From: Ignavibacteriales bacterium
GTDB lineage: Bacteria > Bacteroidota > Ignavibacteria > Ignavibacteriales > Ignavibacteriaceae
Assembly: GCA_015709675.1 (NCBI GenBank)
Contig: CP054182.1
Coordinates: 3,141,448 to 3,205,447 of the forward strand
Reading direction: 5' to 3'
Length of the DNA: 64,000 nt
Within the stretch, counting starts at the first letter, position 1. Each line of letters starts with the position of its first letter. A model generated the notes under the pieces. It saw only the letters and a program-made list of their open reading frames with translations. It did not search any database and was not told the origin of the DNA. The position numbers and the translations under genes are program-made. This document shows positions 52,991 through 61,861 of this stretch, piece by piece.

Positions 52991-53713
52991 TTACAATCTA
53001 TTTAAATAGTGTACCAGATCCAGTTCTAATTCTTCCTCCGTAAAAAATGGTTCACCATATTTCCTGCCGATTTTAAAGCCGTAAAACTCTGCCTTTGCCC
53101 TGATAAATTCAACAAATTCAGGTGTGCTTATAAAGGTATTCGGCTCAGTACTGTTCGGATCATAGAACTGGGTCGCATAAGCCATCATCGCCTTCTTTTT
53201 AATTTCAAAATAATCTGAAATATCAACAATAAATGAAGGCTCAAAGGTGTAGGTCTGCATATAGTAAAAAAGTTTTGCCGGGCGGTAAGCCTCCTGAGGA
53301 GTGTCTTTGTCAAAGGTTTTTATTTTGGTCAGCCCTGAGGAAAAAAACGCCTGTTTAACCAGGGCACTTAGTTTAATGTGATCCGGGTGGCGGTCATTTT
53401 TATACGGAGCAAAAATCAGTTTGGGACGGTATTTTCTGATGCAGATAAGCAGTTTGCTCAGATTCTCCTTATTGTCCTCAATTTCACCGTCGGGTATGTA
53501 AAGATTCTCTCTTGATGCGATTTTTAAGATTACGGCTGCCTGAAAAGCCTCTTTTTGCCTTGTTTCGGGGGTTCCCCTGGTTCCTAATTCCCCTCTGGTG
53601 ACATCAATTATGCCGACTTTTTTCCCCTCAGCAACTAACCGTGCTATGGTCCCGCCCATCGTCAGTTCGGCATCATCCGGATGGGCGGCAAATACTATTA
53701 CGTCTAGATTCAT
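52991..53713 (-). CDS. bshB1: BshB1-type GlcNAc-malate deacetylase (bacillithiol synthesis)
   Basis: Zinc deacetylase of the LmbE/PIG-L family: removes acetyl from N-acetylglucosaminyl malate in bacillithiol synthesis. 240 residues. Metal/catalytic motif AAHPDDAE at residues 9-16 (H11, D13, D14), second His motif RHPDHIKLS. The BshB1 subgroup features TRGELGTRGTPETRQKEA and FYDPNSTEPNTFIS are present. bshA and bshC are not in the window. Cytoplasmic; the thiol is a redox buffer. Confidence 0.92.
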   Translation of the reverse strand: MNLDVIVFAAHPDDAELTMGGTIARLVAEGKKVGIIDVTRGELGTRGTPETRQKEAFQAAVILKIASRENLYIPDGEIEDNKENLSKLLICIRKYRPKLIFAPYKNDRHPDHIKLSALVKQAFFSSGLTKIKTFDKDTPQEAYRPAKLFYYMQTYTFEPSFIVDISDYFEIKKKAMMAYATQFYDPNSTEPNTFISTPEFVEFIRAKAEFYGFKIGRKYGEPFFTEEELELDLVHYLNRL

Positions 53714-53875
53714 TATTGTTCCGGTAAAGTGTTATGAAATCCTCTGGAAAATTAATTATTTTTTATTTTAAGGACTAATCTTTATTTTAGGGCACTTATT
53801 TGAACCATTCCTGCCTTCTTTCCAGGAAGCAGTTCTCAATCAATTCATATTAACTAATCTTTCCGGAATCACTTA

Positions 53876-55435
53876 ATGAAGAGTCTTCAGACGTTTTTCT
53901 TGTTCTTTGCTTTTTTTGCCACAACCCTTTTTGCTCAGGACTGGACCTGGTCATTACGCCAGAGTGGTCAGAGTCTGGGTAATCCTATTGCTGTCAGACA
54001 GGCTGATGCGAACGTAGTCTATTATGGCTCCGTTGGAACCATTTATATCAGCTACGACAGGGGTGAAACCTTTAGCACCTGGGGTACAACCATTCCGACT
54101 TCAACCAGGATCAAGCATATCATCTTAACTTCTAAAGATACTTCATCCATGGTGGTAGCATGTGAAGCAAGCCCGAAAGATATCATTGTAAAAACTACCA
54201 ACCGGGGACAAACCTGGCAGACGACCGCAGGAAACCTCACTCTTTCTTTTTATGGTATACCTGTTACCGTTGACCATAAAGCCCCCGACACACTTTACTC
54301 AATGTCATCTGACTCTGTATTTAAATCAACCAACTTTGGTTCTACATGGCAGACCATTTCAAGATTGAACGGTTTGTTCGATGCTCCCTGCGATATTGAA
54401 GTATTCCCTGACAGTAATAACGTAATTCTTGCCGGTGACAATACCCGCGGCATTATGAGAAGTTCTGACGGCGGTATTACCTGGTCACAGGTATTTGTAA
54501 CCTCAGGAGAAATTCCGACGATCGCAGTGGATCACAGAAGACCGGGAATCGCATACGCTACGAAATGGAGCGGCGGCGGCGGTTTTGCCAAAACCACTGA
54601 TTACGGCCGTACCTGGTTTCAGATCTCTACAACTCTCTTTAACGGAAGAAATATGTGGGGAGTGCATGTTGACCCGAACAATTCAAACTGGGTAATTACC
54701 GGCGAATATTCAGGCGGACGCTCTTATCTTTCAACCGATGGCGGCGAAACCTGGAGAACTATCACCATTTCAAGTTCCAATTATTCATTCGTAATTGCTG
54801 ATACCAATACAATTTTTGCGGCACAGGGCAACGGCTTCTACAAACTCCGCCTTCCTGTTGTGCCTGTTGAACTTACTTCATTCAGATACTCACTCCAGGG
54901 TGCTGATGTTGTGCTCAACTGGGAAACCGCAACTGAAAGTAATAATAAAGGATTTGAAATTGAAGCAGGTACTTCAAAAGAACATATGAATGTCATCGGT
55001 TATGTTTCCGGTAACGGAACCACAACTGAAAGAATGCTCTACTCATATAATTTCAGACCGGAAGCCGAAGGCACGTATTTTGTACGTCTGAAGCAGATTG
55101 ACTATGACGGAACCTTTGAGTATTCATCATATATCGAAGTGGAATATATACAGGAAAAATCCTTTGCTCTCGGGCAGAATTATCCGAATCCCTTTAATCC
55201 TTCAACAACCATCACGTTTTCTCTCCCTTCAGAAGGATATGTTACCCTCGCTGTTTATAACGCTCTTGGCCAGCAGGTGAAATCAGTGGTAAACGGTGAA
55301 CTGAGCGGAGGGAACCATAACTATAGCTTTAACGCTTCAGATTTGAGCAGCGGCCATTACTATTACCGCCTTAACTATACTGATCAAAACGGAAATGAAA
55401 CAGTTTCAGTAAAAATGATGACACTGCTGAAATAA
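53876..55435 (+). CDS. T9SS-exported BNR/sortilin-like beta-propeller protein
   Basis: 519 residues, signal peptide MKSLQTFFLFFAFFATTLFAQ. At least five Asp-box/BNR repeats (SYDRGETFSTW, TTNRGQTWQTT, STNFGSTWQTI, SSDGGITWSQV, STDGGETWRTI) define a propeller at ~25-325. A PVELTSF-type module (~328-425) and a T9SS type A sorting domain (QNYPNPFNPSTTITFSLP) follow. The BNR fold occurs in sialidases and in non-enzymatic sortilin-like proteins; sialidase catalytic Arg triad is not evident, so a binding role is more likely. First of three consecutive T9SS cargo genes (9 nt gap to the next). Confidence 0.88.
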   Translation: MKSLQTFFLFFAFFATTLFAQDWTWSLRQSGQSLGNPIAVRQADANVVYYGSVGTIYISYDRGETFSTWGTTIPTSTRIKHIILTSKDTSSMVVACEASPKDIIVKTTNRGQTWQTTAGNLTLSFYGIPVTVDHKAPDTLYSMSSDSVFKSTNFGSTWQTISRLNGLFDAPCDIEVFPDSNNVILAGDNTRGIMRSSDGGITWSQVFVTSGEIPTIAVDHRRPGIAYATKWSGGGGFAKTTDYGRTWFQISTTLFNGRNMWGVHVDPNNSNWVITGEYSGGRSYLSTDGGETWRTITISSSNYSFVIADTNTIFAAQGNGFYKLRLPVVPVELTSFRYSLQGADVVLNWETATESNNKGFEIEAGTSKEHMNVIGYVSGNGTTTERMLYSYNFRPEAEGTYFVRLKQIDYDGTFEYSSYIEVEYIQEKSFALGQNYPNPFNPSTTITFSLPSEGYVTLAVYNALGQQVKSVVNGELSGGNHNYSFNASDLSSGHYYYRLNYTDQNGNETVSVKMMTLLK

Positions 55436-55443
55436 GGTAAATC

Positions 55444-56526
55444 ATGAAAAAGTTTTATCCGCTCGCGCTTTTTTTACTGTTTGCCGGATTCATTTATAAT
55501 GAATCGGTTCAGTACCCTCACGGAATTGTCGGACTAACCCGTCTCAACGGAGAGGGGTGTGTCTGTCACACACTTGAGTTTTCAACTGGAGTAAATGTCC
55601 GCATAACCGGACCTGATTCACTGGTTCAGGGTACAACCGCCGAATATACCGTCATCATGACCGGCGGTAATGCCCACTCAGGCGGCTTTAATGCTGCTGC
55701 ACGCACCGGCCTTTTAACTGTTTCTGACACCAGCGCCAGAAAAATAGATACTGAACTCACGCATACAGGTCCAAAGGTATTCACTGCAGATACGGTAAAA
55801 TGGAGATTCCTCTACACCGCTCCTGCATCACCAATGACCGACACTCTTTATGCAGTCGGTTTGAGTGCTGATGGCAACGGTTTTCCAAGTTCAGGTGATC
55901 TCTGGAATTTCAGTCCGAACAAGCCTGTCAGAATCATTGCTGTTATTCCGGTTGAATTATCTTCCTTCTCAGTCACCTCCGAAAACAATATTCCGGTGCT
56001 CAGATGGATAACAGCCTCTGAGACCAACAACAGTGGTTTCGCGGTTGAAAGAAGCTCTGATAATCAGCAGACATGGGAGACACTTTCTATTATTCATGGT
56101 GCGGGCACCACCACAGAGCCACGTTCATATATCTTCAAAGATGAACTGCCCAAAGGCGCATCACTGCAATACCGGTTAAAGCAGACTGACTATAACGGCG
56201 CATTCAGGTATTACGGCCCGGTAGGAATAAATCTCGCCAATACTCCTGATCAGTACCTTGTGGCTTCCAATTTCCCGAATCCTTTTAATCCGGCGACTAC
56301 AATATCATATACACTCCCCTCTTCAGGAGCTCTTTCGGTAAAGATATATAACGCAGCCGGAGCTTTGGTTCATCAGGAAGCACTGAGAGCCGCCGGTGCG
56401 GAATCAGGCCAGATTGTCTGGGATGCAGCTAATAATGCGTCAGGTATTTACTATATCCACCTGAATTTTGCAGGAAGCAGCGGAGTTACACTATCCAAGA
56501 CCATAAAAAGCATTCTGCTCAGGTAA
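55444..56526 (+). CDS. T9SS-exported protein with C-x-C-H motif (choice-of-anchor V/Reeler-like), copy 1
   Basis: 360 residues, short N-terminal signal. Near the N-terminus LNGEGCVCH (C39, C41, H42) is followed by a ~120-residue beta-sandwich (VNVRITGPDSLVQGTTAEYTVIMTGG...WRFLYTAPASPMTDTLYAVGLSADGNG). This resembles choice-of-anchor V/Reeler-like domains, which usually show C-x2-C-H; here one residue is missing. A PVELSSF module (~170-260) and a T9SS sorting domain (FPNPFNPATTISYTLP) follow. Paralogue of the next gene, with which it overlaps (TAATG). Whether it binds heme or another metal is untested. Confidence 0.75.
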   Translation: MKKFYPLALFLLFAGFIYNESVQYPHGIVGLTRLNGEGCVCHTLEFSTGVNVRITGPDSLVQGTTAEYTVIMTGGNAHSGGFNAAARTGLLTVSDTSARKIDTELTHTGPKVFTADTVKWRFLYTAPASPMTDTLYAVGLSADGNGFPSSGDLWNFSPNKPVRIIAVIPVELSSFSVTSENNIPVLRWITASETNNSGFAVERSSDNQQTWETLSIIHGAGTTTEPRSYIFKDELPKGASLQYRLKQTDYNGAFRYYGPVGINLANTPDQYLVASNFPNPFNPATTISYTLPSSGALSVKIYNAAGALVHQEALRAAGAESGQIVWDAANNASGIYYIHLNFAGSSGVTLSKTIKSILLR

Positions 56527-57665
56527 TGGTAACTGATCTAAGGTACAGGAAGCGTTTCAGGGCAATAAACGGACTGATTTTCGGTTTGTTTGTTGCCTTT
56601 ATTTCCTTTGCTTATACGTGGACTAATCACCCCAACAAGAGAATCGGATGTACTGAACTTAACGGTGACGGCTGCGTGTGCCATAATCTTGACCGGACAA
56701 CTGATGTAAAAGTATGGGTTCAGGGACCGCTGCAGCTTGAAACCGGAGAGACTGGTATATATAAGATGTTTCTTGCAGGCGGACCAGCTATGGCCGGCGG
56801 TGAAAGAATGGCGGGGGCATATAATATCGCCGCGCGCTACGGCACTCTTGCCATCATGGATACTGTTTCAGTTTTATTCTGGGGTGAAATTACACAGCGG
56901 ATACCATTAATGTTCAATCAGGTCACTGATACACTTTTCTGGGAGTTTGCCTATACGGCACCGGACTCCGCTTGTATGGATACTATATATTCTACCGGCC
57001 TGAGTTTTATCCTGGAAGGACTGCCGGACACAGATGACTATTGGAACTTTGGTCCGAAATTTCCTGTAAGGATTGTCCCCAAAGCAGTGCCGGTTGAGCT
57101 TACATCCTTTTCGGTAAGCACTCAGCAGGGTTATAATCTGCTGCAGTGGACAACTTCGTCAGAGATGAATAATCAGGGTTTTGAAATAATGAGAAACAGC
57201 GATTACGGCAGCGCTGCTCATAACTGGGAAACCGTCGGTTTTGTTGCAGGAAAAGGTACTTCAACGGAACAAAATTCCTATGAGTTCACTGATAATCATC
57301 CCGCTCCGATATACGCTGCTTACCGGCTAAAGCAAATTGATCTTGACGGTTCCTATAATTTTTCAGGTGTCATTGTAGCTGAGACAGGCAGTATTAATGA
57401 AAATGGTTTCTTCATTAAAGGTGCATATCCAAATCCGTTCAATCCGTCCGCAATAGTTTCACTCCAGATTGGAAAGGATTCGGAGATAAAAGCTGAACTT
57501 TATTCCTTCACCGGAGAAAAGGTGCGCGATATTTTTGAAGGTAATCTGCCTTCAGGCAATCACCTTCTCAAAGTAGATGGTGAAGGACTCCCCTCAGGAA
57601 TGTATCTGCTCAGAGTTGCGAACAATCAATCTGCTGCGGTATATAAAATGATTTTAGCAAAGTAG
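56526..57665 (+). CDS. T9SS-exported protein with C-x-C-H motif, copy 2
   Basis: 379 residues. Basic start and one hydrophobic segment (~15-31) serve as signal. The motif LNGDGCVCH (C50, C52, H53) with an extra C42 is followed by the same beta domain as copy 1 (IYKMFLAGGPAMAGG...WEFAYTAPDSACMDTIYSTGLSFILEG). A PVELTSF module and a T9SS sorting domain (YPNPFNPSAIVSLQIG) end it. The start ATG overlaps the stop of copy 1, so the pair is translated together. Divergence between copies is considerable outside the motifs, so the duplication is not recent. Confidence 0.75.
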   Translation: MVTDLRYRKRFRAINGLIFGLFVAFISFAYTWTNHPNKRIGCTELNGDGCVCHNLDRTTDVKVWVQGPLQLETGETGIYKMFLAGGPAMAGGERMAGAYNIAARYGTLAIMDTVSVLFWGEITQRIPLMFNQVTDTLFWEFAYTAPDSACMDTIYSTGLSFILEGLPDTDDYWNFGPKFPVRIVPKAVPVELTSFSVSTQQGYNLLQWTTSSEMNNQGFEIMRNSDYGSAAHNWETVGFVAGKGTSTEQNSYEFTDNHPAPIYAAYRLKQIDLDGSYNFSGVIVAETGSINENGFFIKGAYPNPFNPSAIVSLQIGKDSEIKAELYSFTGEKVRDIFEGNLPSGNHLLKVDGEGLPSGMYLLRVANNQSAAVYKMILAK

Positions 57666-57690
57666 TCCCCTTTTAAATTAACCTCAATTA

Positions 57691-57715
57691 TCTCTGCAAC
57701 GGTACATTGCAGAGA
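57691..57715. terminator. Hairpin between convergent genes
   Basis: Nine-nt stem TCTCTGCAA / TTGCAGAGA with a 7-nt loop, between the second C-x-C-H gene and the DUF5683-like gene. No long T tract on either side, so terminator function is tentative. Confidence 0.45.
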
Positions 57716-57741
57716 GTCATTAAAACTTTCCGGTTACTAGC

Positions 57742-58473
57742 TTAGAATCCGAACCTTAGTCCGAACGAATACTGATTCGAGCCATCAGGGGCAATTCCCT
57801 GTCCCATTTCAAGTAACGTAGTTTCCGCCTGCAGACCTTTATTATGTGCTGAGACAAGGCGGACAGCATTAATTACACTTCCCAGCCTGTTAAGCAGCAT
57901 TCCTGCTACTACAAATCTCAGGTTATTAAACGCCTGACGGCTTGAAACCCACATTGAACGGTACGTTCTTCTCTCCGTTGTTGAAAACCATGACCAGTAA
58001 TGAGTTGTCGTATTATACATTTCATCAAACTGGCGGTAGAATGCTCTCTCATCATTAAACTGATGGATATCCCGGTAGTTTCCGATATTAGCAAAAAAGT
58101 CTTCATCCTTCCCTTCCGTAACCACACCGCCTCTTGTTTTTGCAAAGGAAAGATAGCTTTCTTCCTGCCACTCACCGTACTGGTTTATGGCAAAATAGGT
58201 AAGCCAGAGCGCGCCTTCGGTGATAGTCAGATATTTTCCGCTGGTATAATCCCCTGCGTAAAGTTCTCCCATGCCCGGAATCAGCGCAGAATAAAGTATG
58301 GCAAGCGCAGGACTTTTTCTTTCAGGTGAATCACTATTCTTCATCACCGGAGTCTGCAATTCTGAACTGATCTGCAATGTCTGCTGCAATTCAAATATAT
58401 TCTGTGGAACCGTGTTCTGCGAATATGCAGGAAGGGCGGTCAGGACAAAAAGGAAAAAAACTAAATTTTTCAT
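57742..58473 (-). CDS. DUF5683-like membrane/envelope protein
   Basis: About 243 residues from the ATG at 58473, preceded by AGAGAAG; the frame extends to 58551 inside the mtaB gene. Signal peptide MKNLVFFLFVLTALPAYS; then KSPALAILYSALIPGMGELYAGDYTSGKYLTITEGALWL, a hydrophobic pair typical of DUF5683 (small proteins with PG.GQ/ELY turns). The C-terminus (YSFGLRFGF) is strand-like with a terminal aromatic. Function unknown. Follows mtaB by 16 nt. Confidence 0.7.
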   Translation of the reverse strand: MKNLVFFLFVLTALPAYSQNTVPQNIFELQQTLQISSELQTPVMKNSDSPERKSPALAILYSALIPGMGELYAGDYTSGKYLTITEGALWLTYFAINQYGEWQEESYLSFAKTRGGVVTEGKDEDFFANIGNYRDIHQFNDERAFYRQFDEMYNTTTHYWSWFSTTERRTYRSMWVSSRQAFNNLRFVVAGMLLNRLGSVINAVRLVSAHNKGLQAETTLLEMGQGIAPDGSNQYSFGLRFGF

Positions 58474-58489
58474 GCTTCTCTTTAGATGG

Positions 58490-59806
58490 TTATGCAGTAG
58501 CAAGATGCTCTGTAATAATTCCTCTGAATATAGTTCCGTCAAATGAATCAAGACGGACAGCCGTCTTCTTATTTATTAAGGCGTCAAGATAGGGATGTTC
58601 AACCCGTATATAGTTTGAAGTAAATCCCTTCATCATTCCTTCATCATTCTCATGCTCAAAAATCACTTCTGCTTCCCGGCCGCTCTGTGAAGAATAAAAT
58701 GCGGCACGCTTTTTATCACTAAGATTGCGGAGGATATTTGTGCGCATTCTTCTGGTTTCAACTGCAACCGGGCCTTCCATGGATGCTGCTTTTGTATCAG
58801 GGCGCTCGGAATAGGTAAACACATGCAGATATGAGACAGGCAGATTCAGAAGAAAATCATGAGTCTCCATAAAATGTTTTTCTGTTTCACCGGGGAATCC
58901 TGTAATCACATCAACGCCAATTCCGCAGTCAGGTATCTGTTCTTTAATCAGCGTAATTAATTTTTTATAATCAGCAGAGGTATATCTTCTCTGCATGAGG
59001 CGGAGTATATCGGGAGAACCGCTCTGCAGAGGGATGTGGAAATGCCTGCACATCTTTTCATTTTCAGCAGTAAGTTCAATAATTTCTTTTGTGAGCAGGT
59101 TTGGTTCAATAGAACTGATCCGGATTCTGAAATCCCCCTCCTGATTAACCAGCATTTTAAGAAGCTGGTAAAAATCAACTGTGTTGTTCCATAAATAATC
59201 TCCGGTGTTCACACCGGTTAATACAATTTCTTTATATCCATCCCTGATAAGCTGATTGAAATTATTAATCACATCTTCCGGATTCTGGCTTCTGCTTCCG
59301 CCGCGTGCTTTTGGGATAGTACAGAAAGAACACTTGTAATCACATCCGTCCTGAATCTTGAGAAACGCCCGTGTACGGGAGTCAGCATCAGAGGAAAACG
59401 CAGGACCAAATGAATCTGACAACTCCCCGTCAGGTGATACAAAAATGCAGCTGAGTTCTTTTTTTTCAAAGTTGTTGAGTATATCAAATACCCGGAATTT
59501 CTCTGCCGATCCCAGTACTGCATCAACGCCTTTGATTGAGGAGATTTGCTCGGGTCTGAGCTGGGCATAACAGCCGGTCACGATAACATATGCACCGGGA
59601 TTGTTCCTGAGTGCACGCCGGACTATTTTCCGGCAGTCTTTCTCCGCGTTTTCGGTAACGGTGCAGGTATTAATAACATACACATCAGCAGGGTTCTCAA
59701 AATCGGTGATTTTGAATCCCTGATCCTTAAACTGCCGTCCTATGGCGGATGTCTCCGCGAAGTTCAGTTTACAACCTAATGTATAAAACGCTACTTTTTC
59801 AGCCAC
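58490..59806 (-). CDS. mtaB: tRNA t6A37 methylthiotransferase MtaB
   Basis: Radical-SAM enzyme that adds a methylthio group to N6-threonylcarbamoyladenosine at tRNA position 37. 438 residues. The N-terminal domain has three cluster Cys (TLGCKLNFAET, VINTCTVTENAEKDC, VTGCYAQLRPEQI); the radical-SAM C-x3-C-x2-C is GCDYKCSFCTIPKARG. The FPGETEKHF and FSYL/FTYSERPDTKA stretches and a C-terminal TRAM-like region are typical of MtaB rather than MiaB or RimO. Downstream of rpsA and separated from it by a terminator. Confidence 0.92.
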   Translation of the reverse strand: MAEKVAFYTLGCKLNFAETSAIGRQFKDQGFKITDFENPADVYVINTCTVTENAEKDCRKIVRRALRNNPGAYVIVTGCYAQLRPEQISSIKGVDAVLGSAEKFRVFDILNNFEKKELSCIFVSPDGELSDSFGPAFSSDADSRTRAFLKIQDGCDYKCSFCTIPKARGGSRSQNPEDVINNFNQLIRDGYKEIVLTGVNTGDYLWNNTVDFYQLLKMLVNQEGDFRIRISSIEPNLLTKEIIELTAENEKMCRHFHIPLQSGSPDILRLMQRRYTSADYKKLITLIKEQIPDCGIGVDVITGFPGETEKHFMETHDFLLNLPVSYLHVFTYSERPDTKAASMEGPVAVETRRMRTNILRNLSDKKRAAFYSSQSGREAEVIFEHENDEGMMKGFTSNYIRVEHPYLDALINKKTAVRLDSFDGTIFRGIITEHLATA

Positions 59807-59871
59807 TTCTAAGATTCTTTAACGTAAAATTCAGATTTTTTTTGAAATAATGTATCCATAAATCGGGTACC

Positions 59872-59911
59872 AAAAAAAAGGAGCGAATCACAAGATCCGC
59901 TCCTCTTTTTA
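59872..59911 (-). terminator. Rho-independent terminator after rpsA
   Basis: Six- to nine-nt stem GGAGCG(gat) / (atc)CGCTCC with a short loop, flanked on the minus strand by a T-rich tract. It lies 24 nt past the rpsA stop and before mtaB. Confidence 0.8.
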
Positions 59912-59934
59912 AGATAGTTTTCAGTTTACCGTCA

Positions 59935-61764
59935 TTAGTCGGCAGACTGATCCGGAGCAGCGCTCTTCTGAATATCTTCGATATTTTCATATGAAGGGAA
60001 ATCAGAGAGATCAACTTTTCCGGTTTCAGCATTCTTTACATCCTGAACGGAAATCTTATCGAGCTTGTGGGCAGCGATATATTCTTCGATTTCGATATCA
60101 GGTCTGTATTTCAGATAGTCAAGAGCGCTGAGCACGATCTTCTTGTTTTCTTTATCGAATTCAAGAACGCGCAGTTTAATGTTTGTGTCAACCGGGAAGT
60201 GGTTGGCAAGATTCTTAATCCGTCCAGTTGAGAGCTGATTCGTTGGGACAAATCCGTCAACTTTTGACGGCAGTTCAACAATCAGTCCTTTTTCTATGAT
60301 GCGGACAATCTTTCCTTCTGCTTCGGTTCCGGCAGCATACTGGCTTTCGAAGCTCTCCCAAGGATTGTCATAAATCTGTTTATGACCGAGGGAGATTTTT
60401 CTTGAGTCCATATCTACACCGAGAACTACTACTTCCAGTTTATCACCTTTTTTCACAACTTCGCCCGGATGACGGATTTTCTTCGTCCAGGATAGGTCAG
60501 AGATGTGAACAAGACCGTCAATACCCGGTTCAAGTTCAACAAACACGCCAAAATTGGTGAGATTTCTGGTGATACCCGTGGTTTTAGTTCCGGCAGGATA
60601 TTTTGACATCAGTTCATGCCATGGATCCGGCTCAAGCTGCTTCATGCCAAGAGAGATCTTCTTTTCATCTTTATCGAGAGAAAGAATCTGTGCTTCAACA
60701 ACCTGACCCATTGAAACCATCTGTGAAGGATGTTTAATGTGCTGGGTCCAGCTCATTTCTGAGTTGTGAATGAGGCCTTCTATACCCTTTTCGATTTCAA
60801 TGAATGCGCCGTAATCAGTAAGAGAAACAACACGTCCGGAAACTTTGTCTCCGATGTTGTATTTCTCTTCGATGTTTTCCCAGGGGTGGGGCATCAGGCG
60901 TTTGAGTGAGAGAGAAATTCTCTTCTTTTCTTCATCATAATCGGTAACAACAACGTTGATAACCTGATCAAGTTTAACAACTTCATTCGGATGATTGATT
61001 CTGCCCCAGCTCAGGTCGGTAATGTGAACCAGACCATCTACGCCGCCGAGGTCAACGAATACACCGAAATCAGTGATTGCTTTGACGATACCCTCAAGAA
61101 TCTGACCTTTTTCGAGTTTCTCAAGGATTGCTTTGCGCTGATCATATAATTCTTCTTCAACGAGAACTTTATGGGAGACAACAACATTCTTGGTTGGTTC
61201 ATTAATCTTAACAACCTTGAATTCCATTTCTCTGCCGACATACGCGTCAAAATCTCTGATCGGACGGACGTCAATCTGTGATCCGGGAAGGAAGGTTTCC
61301 ATACCCATAAGATCAACCACCATACCGCCTTTGATTCTGCGTACAATTTTACCTTTGAGGATTTCGCCGGTGTTATGTGCACTGACAACACGGTCCCAGA
61401 TTCTGAGGAAGTCAGCTTCTCTTTTACTGAGCTGAAGATTACCGCCCTGGTCTTCAACACTCATGATAACGACTTCGATTTCCTGACCGATTTTTACTTT
61501 TTCGATATCTTCGAATTCGTCTTTAGTTACGGTGCCTTCTGATTTAAAGCCAACATCAATGATGACTGAGTCAGAAAGAACACGGACTACTTTCCCTTTT
61601 ACGATTTCGCCTTCTTTGAAATTTCTGAATGATTCGGAATATATCTTGGAAAGAGCAGCAAACTCTTCCTGTGAATATTCTGCCTCGTCAAAAAACTTCA
61701 GCGATTTGGTGAAATCATCCAATCCGGCTGCTGTTACATTCGGATCATTTTGCATATCGGACAT
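59935..61764 (-). CDS. rpsA: 30S ribosomal protein S1
   Basis: mRNA-binding ribosomal protein of about 609 residues from the ATG at 61764, which has AGGAG 5 nt upstream; the open frame extends to 61803 without a site. Six S1/OB domains can be followed (GEIVKGKVVRVLSDSVIIDVG; GEILKGKIVRRIKGGMVVDL; GQILEGIVKAITDFGVFVDL; GDKVSGRVVSLTDYGAFIEI; TGITRNLTNFGVFVEL; EGKIVRIIEKGLIVEL). The first two are divergent, as usual for the ribosome-binding domains. Follows ispH and cmk in the common cmk-ispH-rpsA order. Confidence 0.96.
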   Translation of the reverse strand: MSDMQNDPNVTAAGLDDFTKSLKFFDEAEYSQEEFAALSKIYSESFRNFKEGEIVKGKVVRVLSDSVIIDVGFKSEGTVTKDEFEDIEKVKIGQEIEVVIMSVEDQGGNLQLSKREADFLRIWDRVVSAHNTGEILKGKIVRRIKGGMVVDLMGMETFLPGSQIDVRPIRDFDAYVGREMEFKVVKINEPTKNVVVSHKVLVEEELYDQRKAILEKLEKGQILEGIVKAITDFGVFVDLGGVDGLVHITDLSWGRINHPNEVVKLDQVINVVVTDYDEEKKRISLSLKRLMPHPWENIEEKYNIGDKVSGRVVSLTDYGAFIEIEKGIEGLIHNSEMSWTQHIKHPSQMVSMGQVVEAQILSLDKDEKKISLGMKQLEPDPWHELMSKYPAGTKTTGITRNLTNFGVFVELEPGIDGLVHISDLSWTKKIRHPGEVVKKGDKLEVVVLGVDMDSRKISLGHKQIYDNPWESFESQYAAGTEAEGKIVRIIEKGLIVELPSKVDGFVPTNQLSTGRIKNLANHFPVDTNIKLRVLEFDKENKKIVLSALDYLKYRPDIEIEEYIAAHKLDKISVQDVKNAETGKVDLSDFPSYENIEDIQKSAAPDQSAD

Positions 61765-61861
61765 ATTGCTCCTGATAGATTTTTTTGCTTCCCTGCCCGG
61801 CACACTGTCAGATGTCTGCAGGAACGCATTTGTTTTAGTTTAACATAATGTTTGTGACAGT

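Noticed and set aside
53876-55435. Sialidase enzyme call for the BNR propeller protein
   Set aside because: Asp-boxes are present but the catalytic Arg/Tyr/Glu set of sialidases is not evident; kept as a propeller of unknown role.
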